Positions 1 through 8,257 of a DNA stretch of 64,000 nt are shown piece after piece. The number at the start of each line of letters is the position of its first letter. Within the stretch, counting starts at the first letter, position 1. Made by a program: the position numbers and the translations under genes. The notes under the pieces were generated by a model that was not told the DNA's origin, made no database searches, and saw only the letters and a list, made by a program, of their open reading frames with translations. The stretch lies in NCBI GenBank assembly GCA_023701135.1, contig JAMPXP010000008.1:1-64000 (forward strand), given 5' to 3'. This DNA is from Desulfobacula sp. Its GTDB lineage: Bacteria > Desulfobacterota > Desulfobacteria > Desulfobacterales > Desulfobacteraceae.

Positions 1-33
1 ACTGAACAGGCTCGCATGTCGTACCATAATTTC

Positions 34-103
34 GGAATTCTCCTTTGTTTTGGGTTCGGTTCTTTGTTTGGTCGCAAAACCATAACCCGGCAGGGAGAAT
101 TCC
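34..103. repeat. Imperfect long hairpin with perfect 10-bp arms
   Basis: GGAATTCTCC at 34-43 is the exact reverse complement of GGAGAATTCC at 94-103. Inside the 50-nt loop, GGGTTCGGTT and AACCATAACCC can pair further, so the region can form a long imperfect hairpin. It ends where the YheU-like remnant stops, so it could act as a 3' end signal for the leftward genes, although there is no clear T-run. A mobile-element end is an alternative. Function is unknown. Confidence 0.5.
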
Positions 104-272
104 TACAACATTTTTTTATCTAAAATCCGTTTTTGGACAATAGTGATCTGGTTTGTTTTTAAAAGAACTTCGATTTCACCATAGTCAGGCCATCCCTGGT
201 CACAAACTCTTCAATAACGTCCTGAAGTGCTTCAGAGGACAACTGGTCATATGGTATTTTTAATCCTGTCAT
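103..272 (-). pseudogene. YheU/UPF0270-like protein, frameshifted
   Basis: This gene is too short for the ORF track. From the ATG at 272 the frame reads MTGLKIPYDQLSSEALQDVI then EEFVTRDG, which matches the start of the small YheU (UPF0270) family. The expected DYGEIEV follows only after a one-base shift, and the shifted frame continues to a TAG at 105-103. The span is 170 nt, not a multiple of three, which fits loss of one base. The restored product would be about 56 residues, somewhat short for the family. The role of YheU is not known. A sequencing error is the main alternative to real decay. Confidence 0.65.
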
Positions 273-284
273 TTATGAAAATTT

Positions 285-494
285 TCAGTTTTCCAATGTC
301 GATATTTTCTTATCCGCAGGCATTTTTTTGATCCAGTATTCCAATTTATATGCTTCACTGGTGACGCCGCAGTACAGATAATTATCCGAGCATTTTAATA
401 AATAGACGAACCAGGATTTCAATCCTTCTCCTTTGACGGTAATATCGAGTCGATCCTCTCCGGAATATCTGTATCGGGCAGTATAAAATCTCAT
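285..494 (-). pseudogene. DUF488 / GIY-YIG chimeric remnant
   Basis: The 69-residue ORF joins pieces of two families. Residues 1-22 (MRFYTARYRYSGEDRLDITV) look like the start of a DUF488 protein. Residues about 27-45 (WFVYLLKCSDNYLYCGVT) are the N-terminal GIY-YIG nuclease motif, and the end (KLEYWIKKMPADKKI) is the usual C-terminus of a small GIY-YIG protein. The middle of the GIY-YIG domain, including the catalytic Arg helix and Glu, is missing. I read it as a fusion produced by two internal deletions and do not expect nuclease activity. It overlaps the DUF3820 gene by 4 nt, so it is probably still translated. Confidence 0.6.
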
Positions 495-730
495 GGTTTC
501 ATTTTTTCAGAAAGGTCAAAAAGATATTCAAGGCCATTCAGTTTGATCTCATAAACAGCCTGCAACATTTCTCCAAGTTTGCCTTCTGGAAAACCTTTTT
601 GTGAAAACCAGACGATGTATGGTTCCGGAAGATCAACCAAACGCAACCCCTTATATTTACCGAATGGCATTCTTTCTGTTGCCAGAGCGATGAATGCTTC
701 TTTATCCGGTTGAATAAATTGGGTCATCAT
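491..730 (-). CDS. DUF3820 family protein
   Basis: Seventy-nine residues. The core MPFGKYKGLRLVDLPEPYIVWF and the following GFPEGKLGEMLQAVYEI are typical of DUF3820, a small family of unknown function that has been described as putative quorum-sensing-regulated virulence factors. The full domain appears present and the length is normal. It lies between the DUF1186 gene, 17 nt upstream, and the chimeric DUF488/GIY-YIG ORF, which overlaps its 3' end by 4 nt (ATGA type). The three are probably cotranscribed. The molecular role is unknown. Confidence 0.75.
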   Translation of the reverse strand: MMTQFIQPDKEAFIALATERMPFGKYKGLRLVDLPEPYIVWFSQKGFPEGKLGEMLQAVYEIKLNGLEYLFDLSEKMKP

Positions 731-747
731 TAATTATGAAGGGGTCT

Positions 748-1659
748 TTATCGACGATTTTTTTTTCTTGATGCTTTTGCCTGTTTTCTCTTGCTCTTCT
801 TTGTTTTCATTTTTTCTTTTTGTGATTTTTTATACTCCGAACCCAGAAATGAAGAATCATAATGATCCTTTTTTTGTTTGTTAAAACATGACCACCAGGA
901 CATGGATTTGTGAAGATCATCTAAACTGTTCCTTAAAAGATCATCTTTCAATGCTTCAAGAGGATTTTCTCTCCTTATTGACAGAGCTTTTTCAAAGTCA
1001 TCATAACCAATTATTGCAGGATCTATTAAGCCATCTTCATAAGCTTTCTTTATGATTTCCAAATTTTCTTCCGGGTAAAGGTCCCATATGACACATGCAA
1101 GAAGTCCCCAAAAATCAGAATTCTCTTTGGCTTCATTTCCGGTAAAAAGGGTGCCGAAAAATTCTACCACTTCTTTTCTGGGGATGTAGTCCTGAACTAC
1201 TGCATAAGCTAAGGCGTGGCATGCTGATACTCTGATATAATCATCCGCATTCTTATTTAAGACCAAGGATTTAATCCTATCTGTTGAACCTCCACAGGTA
1301 TTCAGCAATAAGGTTGGCAGGTCGGATGTGCATATTTCTCCGTATATTTCATGGGGCATCTCACCGGGTAAACTGAAAATATCCACCAACAATTGATGAG
1401 CGCCTGTTTCTTTAAAATGACCAAGAAGCATTGTGGCATAGATGTGATCATACAGTGTCGTGTTTTCAATGTATTGATCAGGATTATTAAACAGGCCTTG
1501 AAGGATTTTTATCAGGTGTGGCGTGATCTCATCCTTTAGTTCTATTGCCGCTTGAACCTGCTTTTTTTTATAAACGCCATCGTAAATCTTAAAGGAATCG
1601 AGTATCTCAAGAATTCTATTTTCAGCGCTACCTTCATTTTCCATTTTATCTGTTTCCAT
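748..1659 (-). CDS. DUF1186 domain protein with lysine-rich tail
   Basis: A 303-residue protein. The central 220 residues (from about ELKDEITPHLIKILQ to DFEKALS) match my recollection of DUF1186, an alpha-helical, HEAT-like family without known activity. The last 45 residues are strongly basic (KKSQKEKMKTKKSKRKQAKASR), which could bind nucleic acid or be disordered. The start at 1659 is preceded by GAAGGAT at normal distance. The AT-rich gene sits at the head of the small-gene run and 40 nt beyond the end of the AI-2E transporter gene, so it may share that transcript. Function is not known. Confidence 0.65.
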   Translation of the reverse strand: METDKMENEGSAENRILEILDSFKIYDGVYKKKQVQAAIELKDEITPHLIKILQGLFNNPDQYIENTTLYDHIYATMLLGHFKETGAHQLLVDIFSLPGEMPHEIYGEICTSDLPTLLLNTCGGSTDRIKSLVLNKNADDYIRVSACHALAYAVVQDYIPRKEVVEFFGTLFTGNEAKENSDFWGLLACVIWDLYPEENLEIIKKAYEDGLIDPAIIGYDDFEKALSIRRENPLEALKDDLLRNSLDDLHKSMSWWSCFNKQKKDHYDSSFLGSEYKKSQKEKMKTKKSKRKQAKASRKKNRR

Positions 1660-1699
1660 TAATCTTATCCTTCAATCCATTCGTTATTCCCGGCAAATT

Positions 1700-2824
1700 C
1701 TATTGTCGGTCCAGATCAGACAGAAATGACTTAAATTCAATACCATAGATATACAGCAGCACTATGGCAAGCCCAAAGAGCAGCGGACCATAAAGCAGGC
1801 CCAGGAGACCGAAGCTGTTGATTCCGCCCAGGATGGAGAAAAAAATGAGAAGCGTATTCATTTCCGACGCGTTCTGCATGAAAAGGGGGCGAAGGAAATT
1901 ATCAATCCCGCCTACTATTATAATGCACCAGATCACAAGAAACAGGGAGAGCCAAGGGCTTCCGGAAAGAACGAGATAAACGGCTGCCGGCACCCAGACC
2001 AGGGCGGTTCCCACCATGGGAATCAGGGAGGCAAAGGCCATGACCATACCCCAGAACAAACCGGGGAGCCCGCAGCTATAAAAGGCGATTCCACCTGCAA
2101 GGCCCTGGGCCATGGCCGTGACAAAGGTTCCGAGCAGGGCGGATTTGGCGATTTCTTTAATTTTGAGGATGATCTGCATTTCCTGGGTCCGGCTCATGGG
2201 GACCAGGTGCAGGACCCGGTTCAAAATCCGGCTTTCATCCCGGATCAGAAAGAAAAAGGTGAAAATCATGAGGCAGAATTTTCCGATAAAGGAACCGATG
2301 TTTCCTACCAGTTGTCCTCCCTGGTTTAAAAGCGTTTTTCCCAGTTTGGAGGTGGTGTCCAGCACCAGTTTGTCTATCTTCAGATCTGTGAGGTTCAGAT
2401 CCGGGAAGATTTTCCGGACGTCGGGGAGTTGAGCGTTTACCCAGGCATACAGCTTGACGGTCAGGGGGTGCTCCAGAAGAGCCTTGTATTTTTCATCGGC
2501 TATCCAGTCGTACATGGCATTAAAAGAGGAAACGCCTTGCTGAATTAATGAAAGCATCAGGAACACCAGGGGAATAACGACCACGATGGTGAGTAAAAGG
2601 CAAGAGACAGCGGCTGAGAGGTTTTTCCGGTTGCCCAGAACGGTTTCGATCTGCCGGTGAACCGGGCTTGCCACCGAGGAAAGAATCAAGGCCAGCAGTA
2701 TGGTGTGGATATAGGGCCGGATGATGGAAAAACATCCCAGAAACACGATCCCCATGAGAAAAAAAAGGAAATAATGGGGGTTGGGTTGAAAAAATTTTTT
2801 CCCTTGTTGTTGGTTTTGTGGCAT
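1700..2824 (-). CDS. AI-2E family transporter (PerM-like permease)
   Basis: A 374-residue inner-membrane protein with the hydrophobic layout of the AI-2E exporter/PerM family: two N-terminal helices, a soluble helical segment at about 105-190, then a cluster of helices. The conserved C-terminal region (ASLIPMVGTALVWVPA and NFLRPLFM) is intact. Family members export small molecules or act as Na+/H+ antiporters, and the substrate cannot be read from sequence. It follows the metal ABC permease by 20 nt on the same strand and probably belongs to that operon, so a role in ion homeostasis is possible but inferred. Confidence 0.85.
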   Translation of the reverse strand: MPQNQQQGKKFFQPNPHYFLFFLMGIVFLGCFSIIRPYIHTILLALILSSVASPVHRQIETVLGNRKNLSAAVSCLLLTIVVVIPLVFLMLSLIQQGVSSFNAMYDWIADEKYKALLEHPLTVKLYAWVNAQLPDVRKIFPDLNLTDLKIDKLVLDTTSKLGKTLLNQGGQLVGNIGSFIGKFCLMIFTFFFLIRDESRILNRVLHLVPMSRTQEMQIILKIKEIAKSALLGTFVTAMAQGLAGGIAFYSCGLPGLFWGMVMAFASLIPMVGTALVWVPAAVYLVLSGSPWLSLFLVIWCIIIVGGIDNFLRPLFMQNASEMNTLLIFFSILGGINSFGLLGLLYGPLLFGLAIVLLYIYGIEFKSFLSDLDRQ

Positions 2825-2843
2825 ATGTCCCCCGTAAAATCCG

Positions 2844-3686
2844 TCAGTTTTTGATCCATTTGTGAAAGATGAGCAGTGTCAGATATGTGGCGCCGCTTAA
2901 GATAATAATGGTAGGCCCGCTGGAAAGACTGAGGGCATAGCTTAACAAGAGTCCGGTGGAGGTAAAAAAAGCGCACAGAAGAATGGAAAAAAGCATCATC
3001 TGCCAGAGCCGTTTTGCATAAAAAGAGGCAATGGCCGAAGGGATGGTCAAAAGGGCGATGACCAGGACGATCCCCACGATTCTGACCAGGAGAACTACGG
3101 TAAGGGAGGTCAGAACCAAAAGCAGGAGATAGAAAAAACTGGTATTGAGCCCCCTCAGGGACATGAATTCGCTGTCAAAGCAGACACTGAAAAACCGGTT
3201 GAAAAAAAGAATACTGAGGCCGAGAACCAGTACATCCAGACAGGCGACAAAAATCAGATCTTTTTTTGAAATCAGGAGGATGTCCCCGAAAAGATAGGAG
3301 GAAAGATTGAAATACCCGGCGGTCCTGTCGATGAAGAGGATACCGGCGGCCATGCCCACAGCCCAGAGGGTTCCGATGATGGTATCTTCCCTTTCTTTGG
3401 CATGGAGGCTGACAAGTCCTATGATAACGGCCGAGATAACGGCTGCAACGGTGGCGCCGAGGATGGGATCAAACCAGGAAAGCCCGACATTGACCTGGAG
3501 AAAAATAGCCAGGCCGATGCCGCCGAAAACAGAATGGGAAATGGCACCGGCCAGGTATCCGATTCTTTTGATGGTGACAAAAGTGCCGATGATGCCAAAG
3601 GAAACGGATGCAAGACCGCCCATGACCAAGGCATATCTTAAAAACAGGTTATCCGGGTCCAGGAGGGCCTGTATGGCTTCAATCAT
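2844..3686 (-). CDS. znuB: Zinc/manganese ABC transporter permease
   Basis: An ABC-3 family permease with eight or so hydrophobic segments. The landmarks are SVFGGIGLAIFL, TIIGTLWAVGMAAGILFID and the C-terminal VRIVGIVLVIALLTIPSAIA. I place the start at 3686 (MIEAIQALLDP), where ATGATTGA overlaps the stop of the ATPase gene by 8 nt. The track start at 3719 would overlap it by 41 nt. It should form the membrane channel for Zn2+ or Mn2+ uptake with the neighbouring ATPase. The symbol is by family, since the metal is not proven. Confidence 0.85.
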   Translation of the reverse strand: MIEAIQALLDPDNLFLRYALVMGGLASVSFGIIGTFVTIKRIGYLAGAISHSVFGGIGLAIFLQVNVGLSWFDPILGATVAAVISAVIIGLVSLHAKEREDTIIGTLWAVGMAAGILFIDRTAGYFNLSSYLFGDILLISKKDLIFVACLDVLVLGLSILFFNRFFSVCFDSEFMSLRGLNTSFFYLLLLVLTSLTVVLLVRIVGIVLVIALLTIPSAIASFYAKRLWQMMLFSILLCAFFTSTGLLLSYALSLSSGPTIIILSGATYLTLLIFHKWIKN

Positions 3687-4434
3687 GGCTGTGGCCTTCG
3701 TGGCTGCACCGGTGATCATGCCGGACCATTTTCAGATCCCCGTGATAAATATCCTTTATCAACAATCCGTTCATGAGGGTTGTGGGATGAATCACCACTT
3801 TCCGGTTCACGCAGATGACGCTTTTAACATATTTTGAAACAAAACCCAGGTCATGGGAAACCACAAGAATAGTCATTTTTGCGTTCAAGGTCTGAAGAAT
3901 GGAAAAAAGATTGACCTCTGTTTCATGGTCCACATTGGCGGTGGGTTCGTCCAGCAAGAGGATGGCTGGCCGGCTGCAAAGCGCCCGGGCGATGAGAATG
4001 CGCTGTCTCTGACCCCCGGAAAGTTCGTTGAATCCTGTGCCGGCAAAGCCGGTCATTCCGACTTCGTCAATGGCGGCCAAGGCTTCGGACCGGTCTTTTT
4101 TTGCAAACCAGAGGGTTTTTTTGGCCAGTCTTCCCATGAGAACGACATCCATGACCGTGGCCGGGAAATTCATGTCCAGGGGAGCGTATTGGGGCATATA
4201 CCCGATTTTCTGCCGGACCTGTTCGGGTGGTTCCCCAAATATGCGGATCCGTCCCTGATCCGGTTTGAGAAGGCCTAGGATGAGTTTTAAAAGAGTGGTT
4301 TTCCCGCCGCCGTTGGGCCCGACAATGCTGGCAAATTCACCCTTGTGGATGAATAGGGTGACATCCTCCAGAATCTTGTTCTGTTTATAGGCAAATGAAA
4401 CATTTTCCAATATGATATCGTGGTCGGTTTCCAT
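3679..4434 (-). CDS. znuC: Zinc/manganese ABC transporter ATP-binding protein
   Basis: A 251-residue ABC ATPase with Walker A GPNGGGKTT, signature LSGGQRQR, Walker B ILLLDEPTANVD and switch His in VVSHD. The GGGKTT form of Walker A and overall similarity point to the ZnuC/MntB metal group. The C-terminus is histidine-rich (HDHRCSHEGHSHD), consistent with metal sensing or buffering. No substrate-binding protein (znuA) lies nearby; the divergent neighbour is a kinase. There is no Shine-Dalgarno before the ATG, and a good promoter -10 lies only 11 nt upstream, so the message may be leaderless. Confidence 0.88.
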   Translation of the reverse strand: METDHDIILENVSFAYKQNKILEDVTLFIHKGEFASIVGPNGGGKTTLLKLILGLLKPDQGRIRIFGEPPEQVRQKIGYMPQYAPLDMNFPATVMDVVLMGRLAKKTLWFAKKDRSEALAAIDEVGMTGFAGTGFNELSGGQRQRILIARALCSRPAILLLDEPTANVDHETEVNLFSILQTLNAKMTILVVSHDLGFVSKYVKSVICVNRKVVIHPTTLMNGLLIKDIYHGDLKMVRHDHRCSHEGHSHD

Positions 4435-4445
4435 AGAGTTTGAAT

Positions 4446-4474
4446 TTTATACCATTGATGCTTGTTTTGGGCAA
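4446..4474 (-). promoter_or_regulatory. Candidate sigma70 promoter for the metal ABC operon
   Basis: On the minus strand TTGCCC (4474-4469), a 17-nt spacer and TATAAA (4451-4446) form a good promoter. The predicted transcription start falls within about 5 nt of the znuC ATG at 4434, which would make the transcript nearly leaderless. I do not see an obvious Zur-type palindrome here. Confidence 0.5.
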
Positions 4475-4503
4475 CAATTTTCACCGGGCCGGTCTATTAA
4501 TGC

Positions 4504-4531
4504 TTGACAGACAAACCCCTACAAGAATAAT
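4504..4531 (+). promoter_or_regulatory. Candidate sigma70 promoter for the two-component run
   Basis: TTGACA at 4504-4509 and AATAAT at 4526-4531 are separated by 16 nt and match the consensus at 11 of 12 positions. The site faces the hybrid kinase gene at 4599, giving a leader of about 60 nt. It is back to back with the promoter of the metal ABC operon. Confidence 0.6.
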
Positions 4532-4598
4532 GTTCCAGGTGATAAAGCGCCTGTGCGGGAAAGACATGCGCATAAAGTCCATACTTTAAGATAAGGCA

Positions 4599-6599
4599 AT
4601 GGATGTGGAAGACAGCAGCAGATACAAAATTCTGACCATTGATGATGAAGCGTATATCCGTCAGAGCATCCGGACCTATCTGGAAGATTGTGAATTTACT
4701 GTTTTTGAAGCGGAAAACGGGAAAAAAGGCATTGAGGTATTTGACCGGGAACATCCGGATCTGGTCCTGCTGGATTTGAGAATGCCGGAGATGGACGGGC
4801 TCCAGGTTCTGGAAGCCTTGCGGGACAAAGCACCGGATATTCCGCTGGTGGTCGCTTCCGGAACAGGAAATATTTCAGCCGTGGTTGAGGCCCTTCATCT
4901 GGGGGCCTGGGATTATATTCTCAAACCCATTGAAGATCTGAACGTTTTATACCATTCCGTGCAAAAATGTTTAAAGGAAAGCCGGCTTAAAAAGGAAAAT
5001 CAGCAGTATCAGGAGCGCCTCGAGGAGCTTGTCATTGAAAGGACAAGGGAGCTCAAGAAGAGCGAAGAGCGATATAAGGCCATTTTTGAATATACCGGCA
5101 CAGCCGCCATTATCATTGAGCCCGACGACAGTATTTCCATGGTCAATTCAAAATTTGCCGAGCTTGCCGGCATGGCCCGCCAGGATATAGTGGACAAGAA
5201 AAAATGGGTTGATTTTGTTTCTCCCGGTGACATCCAGGTCATGCGCAATTATTTTGAAGCACGGGTGAATCTGAAAACGGCTAATTTCGCACCCATGCAG
5301 TATGAAATCAAATTTACCGGCAATAACGGGGAAGAAAAATTTGTCTATGTCAGTCTCGGGGCGATTCCCGGAACCGATAAAGCCGTTGTTTCATTGCTGG
5401 ATGTAACGGAAAAAAAAAAGGCGGAACAACGGTGGCGTAGCCTTGAAAACCAGCTTAAAAAAGCCCAGAAAATGGAAGCCATAGGAACATTGGCCGGTGG
5501 CATTGCCCATGATCTCAACAATATCTTAAGCCCCATTCTTGGTTATGCAGACATGATCATGAGATCCTCTGATCCGTCCACAACCGTATTCCAGCGCAGC
5601 GAAAAAATTCAGAAAGCCGCTTTGAGGGCCGCCGATCTGGTGAGCCAGGTATTGACCTTCAACCGCAGAAATGAAGAAGAAAAGCGCATCGTCCGGATCC
5701 ACCCAGTATTAAAGGAGGTCATTAAACTCCTGAGAGGGTCCATTCCCTCCACCATCACCATTGTGGATAAGATCGATCGCAACTGCAGATCCGTGGAGGC
5801 GGACCCGACCCAGATCCATCAGGTCATCATGAATCTGTGCACCAATGCCTATCACGCCATGGAGGAAAAAGGCGGTATCCTCACCGTGGGTTTGAACGAG
5901 ATCATCCTTTCCCCTTCGGATATTGTGGCCTATGCCAGCCCTGAATGCAGACCGGGAACCTATCTTGCCCTTGAAGTATCGGATACGGGCTGCGGGATGA
6001 CCGAAGATATCATGGAAAGAATGTTCGACCCTTATTTTTCCACCAAGGAAGAAGGAAAGGGGACAGGACTCGGTCTTGCCACGGTGTATGGGATAGTAAA
6101 ATCATGCAAGGGGATTATCCGGGTCAAAAGCAAGGTAAACCAGGGAACCTGCTTTATGGTTCTTCTGCCCGTTGCCGGTGATGAAAATACGGCCGAGAAA
6201 GGGGAAATCCATGGGAAATCTCAGAACGCCGGTTCAGGAGAAAGGATTCTGGTGGTGGATGATGACAAAGATATTGCGCTCATGTGCCAGGAAGGGTTGG
6301 AAACCCTTGGATATCAAGTAACTTCTTTTTTCTCAAGCCTGGAGGCCCTTGATTTTTTCAAAAGGGAGGGGCATTGTATCGATCTTGTCGTTACGGATCA
6401 GACCATGCCGGGAAAAACAGGGTTTGACCTTGCAAAGGAGATATTGTCCATCAGAAAAGATGTCCCCATTATTCTCTGCTCCGGATATGCCGGTGCCGTC
6501 AGCAAGGGAAAGATTGAAGAGGCGGGGATTGACAGTTTTATCATGAAACCGGTTACGGTGGAGGCGCTTTCAAAAAAGATTCAACAACTTTTAAAATAA
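4599..6599 (+). CDS. Hybrid histidine kinase (REC-PAS-HK-REC)
   Basis: A 666-residue cytoplasmic hybrid kinase with no membrane segment. The N-terminal receiver covers residues about 9-125 with phospho-acceptor D59 (LVLLDLRMPEMDG). A PAS domain covers about 155-275, followed by HisKA with H304 (GGIAHDLNNIL). The HATPase has its N box (NLCTNAYHAM) and G boxes (DTGCGM, GKGTGLGL). A second receiver lies at about 545-665 (LVVTDQTMPGKTG). Signal must enter through the receiver or the PAS domain, so the protein probably relays phosphate from another kinase. It leads a run of five two-component genes, followed after 34 nt by a stand-alone receiver. Confidence 0.92.
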   Translation: MDVEDSSRYKILTIDDEAYIRQSIRTYLEDCEFTVFEAENGKKGIEVFDREHPDLVLLDLRMPEMDGLQVLEALRDKAPDIPLVVASGTGNISAVVEALHLGAWDYILKPIEDLNVLYHSVQKCLKESRLKKENQQYQERLEELVIERTRELKKSEERYKAIFEYTGTAAIIIEPDDSISMVNSKFAELAGMARQDIVDKKKWVDFVSPGDIQVMRNYFEARVNLKTANFAPMQYEIKFTGNNGEEKFVYVSLGAIPGTDKAVVSLLDVTEKKKAEQRWRSLENQLKKAQKMEAIGTLAGGIAHDLNNILSPILGYADMIMRSSDPSTTVFQRSEKIQKAALRAADLVSQVLTFNRRNEEEKRIVRIHPVLKEVIKLLRGSIPSTITIVDKIDRNCRSVEADPTQIHQVIMNLCTNAYHAMEEKGGILTVGLNEIILSPSDIVAYASPECRPGTYLALEVSDTGCGMTEDIMERMFDPYFSTKEEGKGTGLGLATVYGIVKSCKGIIRVKSKVNQGTCFMVLLPVAGDENTAEKGEIHGKSQNAGSGERILVVDDDKDIALMCQEGLETLGYQVTSFFSSLEALDFFKREGHCIDLVVTDQTMPGKTGFDLAKEILSIRKDVPIILCSGYAGAVSKGKIEEAGIDSFIMKPVTVEALSKKIQQLLK

Positions 6600-6633
6600 A
6601 TTCAGACAAGGCTTTTTTATAAGGAAGGACAAA

Positions 6634-7014
6634 ATGACGGCTGGACCCAGACATTTTTTAATCCTTGATGATGAAGAAAGCATTCGGCAAAGTATCGCTG
6701 CTTACATGGAAGACGAGGGATATATTGTTTTTCAGGCTACCAGTGGGGAACAGGCCCTTGCCATCATCCGCAGCCATCGGATTGACGAAGCGGTTGTGGA
6801 TATCCGGCTTCCGGGAATGGACGGCAACACCTTCATGATTGAAGCCAGGAAAATTCTGCCGGACATTAAATTTGTGGTCCATACCGGTTCTACAGATTAT
6901 ACGCCGCCCGATGCGGTAAAGGCTCTGGGCATAACCGCCAAAAAGGTCATGATCAAGCCGGCCGGTGATTTGAAGATTTTAAAAAATGCATTAACAGATC
7001 AATATGAAGGATAA
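6634..7014 (+). CDS. Stand-alone response regulator receiver
   Basis: A single receiver domain of 126 residues with the acidic pair DDEE near residues 12-15 and phospho-acceptor D56 in EAVVDIRLPGMDG. The conserved Thr position reads HTGSTDYTPP and the Lys region KKVMIKPAG. There is no output domain, so it can serve only as a shuttle or as a protein-protein switch. It sits 12 nt before the receiver-kinase gene at 7026 and 34 nt after the hybrid kinase, and AAGGAAGGA precedes its start. Confidence 0.9.
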   Translation: MTAGPRHFLILDDEESIRQSIAAYMEDEGYIVFQATSGEQALAIIRSHRIDEAVVDIRLPGMDGNTFMIEARKILPDIKFVVHTGSTDYTPPDAVKALGITAKKVMIKPAGDLKILKNALTDQYEG

Positions 7015-7025
7015 GGACATCAGCC

Positions 7026-8255
7026 ATGACAGACCCGTCGGCAAAAAAAATTCTTGTGATTGACGATGAGGAATATATCAGGGACAGTGTCATCGGCTTT
7101 CTTGAGGATTTCGGATTTGAGGTCGTAGATGCGGAAAACGGCAGGATCGGCCTTGAGGTTTTTGATAGCCGGCAACCGGATCTGGTGCTTTGCGATCTTC
7201 GCATGCCGGAGATGGACGGCCTTGAAGTCCTGGCCAGTGTGAGGCGCAGGAATTCAAATATTCCGATTATCATCGTTTCCGGGGCCGGTAATATTGCCGA
7301 TACGGTGGAAGCCTTGAGACTGGGGGCCTGGGATTATATCATCAAACCCATTCAGGATATGAATGTCCTTTACCACGCCGTGAATAAGGCCCTTGAAAGG
7401 GCTGACCTGATCCGGGAAAAATATCGGTATGAGAAGGATTTGGAAACCGTCAACCTTCAATTGCGGATGTCCCTTGAAACCCTTGAGAAAACAAGGGATC
7501 AACTGGTCCAATCGGAAAAAATGGCAGCTCTGGGTGAACTTGTGGCAGGAGTTGCCCATGAAATCAATACGCCGGTGGGAGTGGGAGTCACGGCCGCCTC
7601 ATTTCTGGATGCCAAAACCCATGAGGTTAAAAAGATTTATGAAGCCGGCGAATTAAAAAGAAGCGAGCTGGAGAATTATCTTCAGACCGTTGAAGAGGTC
7701 TCCAATTCCATTCTCATCAATATGGAGAGGGCCGCCGAACTGGTTTCCAGCTTTAAACAGGTGGCTGTGGACCAATCCAGCGAGAACCGGCGGCAATTCA
7801 ATCTCAAGGAATATATCGATGAAATCCTTTTGAGCCTGCGGCCGCGATATAAAAAAACCGAGCATACCATTGAAGTGTCTTGTGAAGCGGATATTGAACT
7901 CTATTCTTTTCCCGGCGCCTTTTCCCAGATCCTCAACAATCTGATCATGAATTCTCTGGTCCACGGATTTCAGCAGATTGAAAAGGGGACCATAACCGTG
8001 AATATTTCCCGGCAGGGGAAAAATATCCTGTTTGTCTATCGGGACAACGGACGGGGAATGGGACCCGAAGAAAGGGAAAAAGTGTTTGACCCCTTCTATA
8101 CCACCATGCGGGGTAAGGGGGGCACCGGGCTGGGCATGTCCATTGTGTTTAACCTTATCACCCAGACCCTCAAAGGCAGCATTGAATGTGAAAGTTCGCC
8201 AGGCAAGGGGGTTGTGTTTACCATGACATTTCCGGAGCATTTGGAAACCATTTGA
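7026..8255 (+). CDS. Receiver-histidine kinase (REC-HK)
   Basis: A 409-residue soluble kinase. The receiver covers residues 8-125 with D57 (LVLCDLRMPEMDG) and is close in sequence to the receiver of the first kinase in the run, suggesting duplication. A coiled coil follows, then HisKA with H178 (GELVAGVAHEINTPVG) and a HATPase with NSLVHGF, DNGRGM and GKGGTGLGM. The ELVAGVAHEINTPVG form is typical of kinases coupled to a receiver or sensory N-terminus. It has no sensor of its own, so its activity is probably controlled by phosphorylation of D57. Its stop codon lies 2 nt before the next gene. Confidence 0.9.
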   Translation: MTDPSAKKILVIDDEEYIRDSVIGFLEDFGFEVVDAENGRIGLEVFDSRQPDLVLCDLRMPEMDGLEVLASVRRRNSNIPIIIVSGAGNIADTVEALRLGAWDYIIKPIQDMNVLYHAVNKALERADLIREKYRYEKDLETVNLQLRMSLETLEKTRDQLVQSEKMAALGELVAGVAHEINTPVGVGVTAASFLDAKTHEVKKIYEAGELKRSELENYLQTVEEVSNSILINMERAAELVSSFKQVAVDQSSENRRQFNLKEYIDEILLSLRPRYKKTEHTIEVSCEADIELYSFPGAFSQILNNLIMNSLVHGFQQIEKGTITVNISRQGKNILFVYRDNGRGMGPEEREKVFDPFYTTMRGKGGTGLGMSIVFNLITQTLKGSIECESSPGKGVVFTMTFPEHLETI

Positions 8256-8257
8256 AC

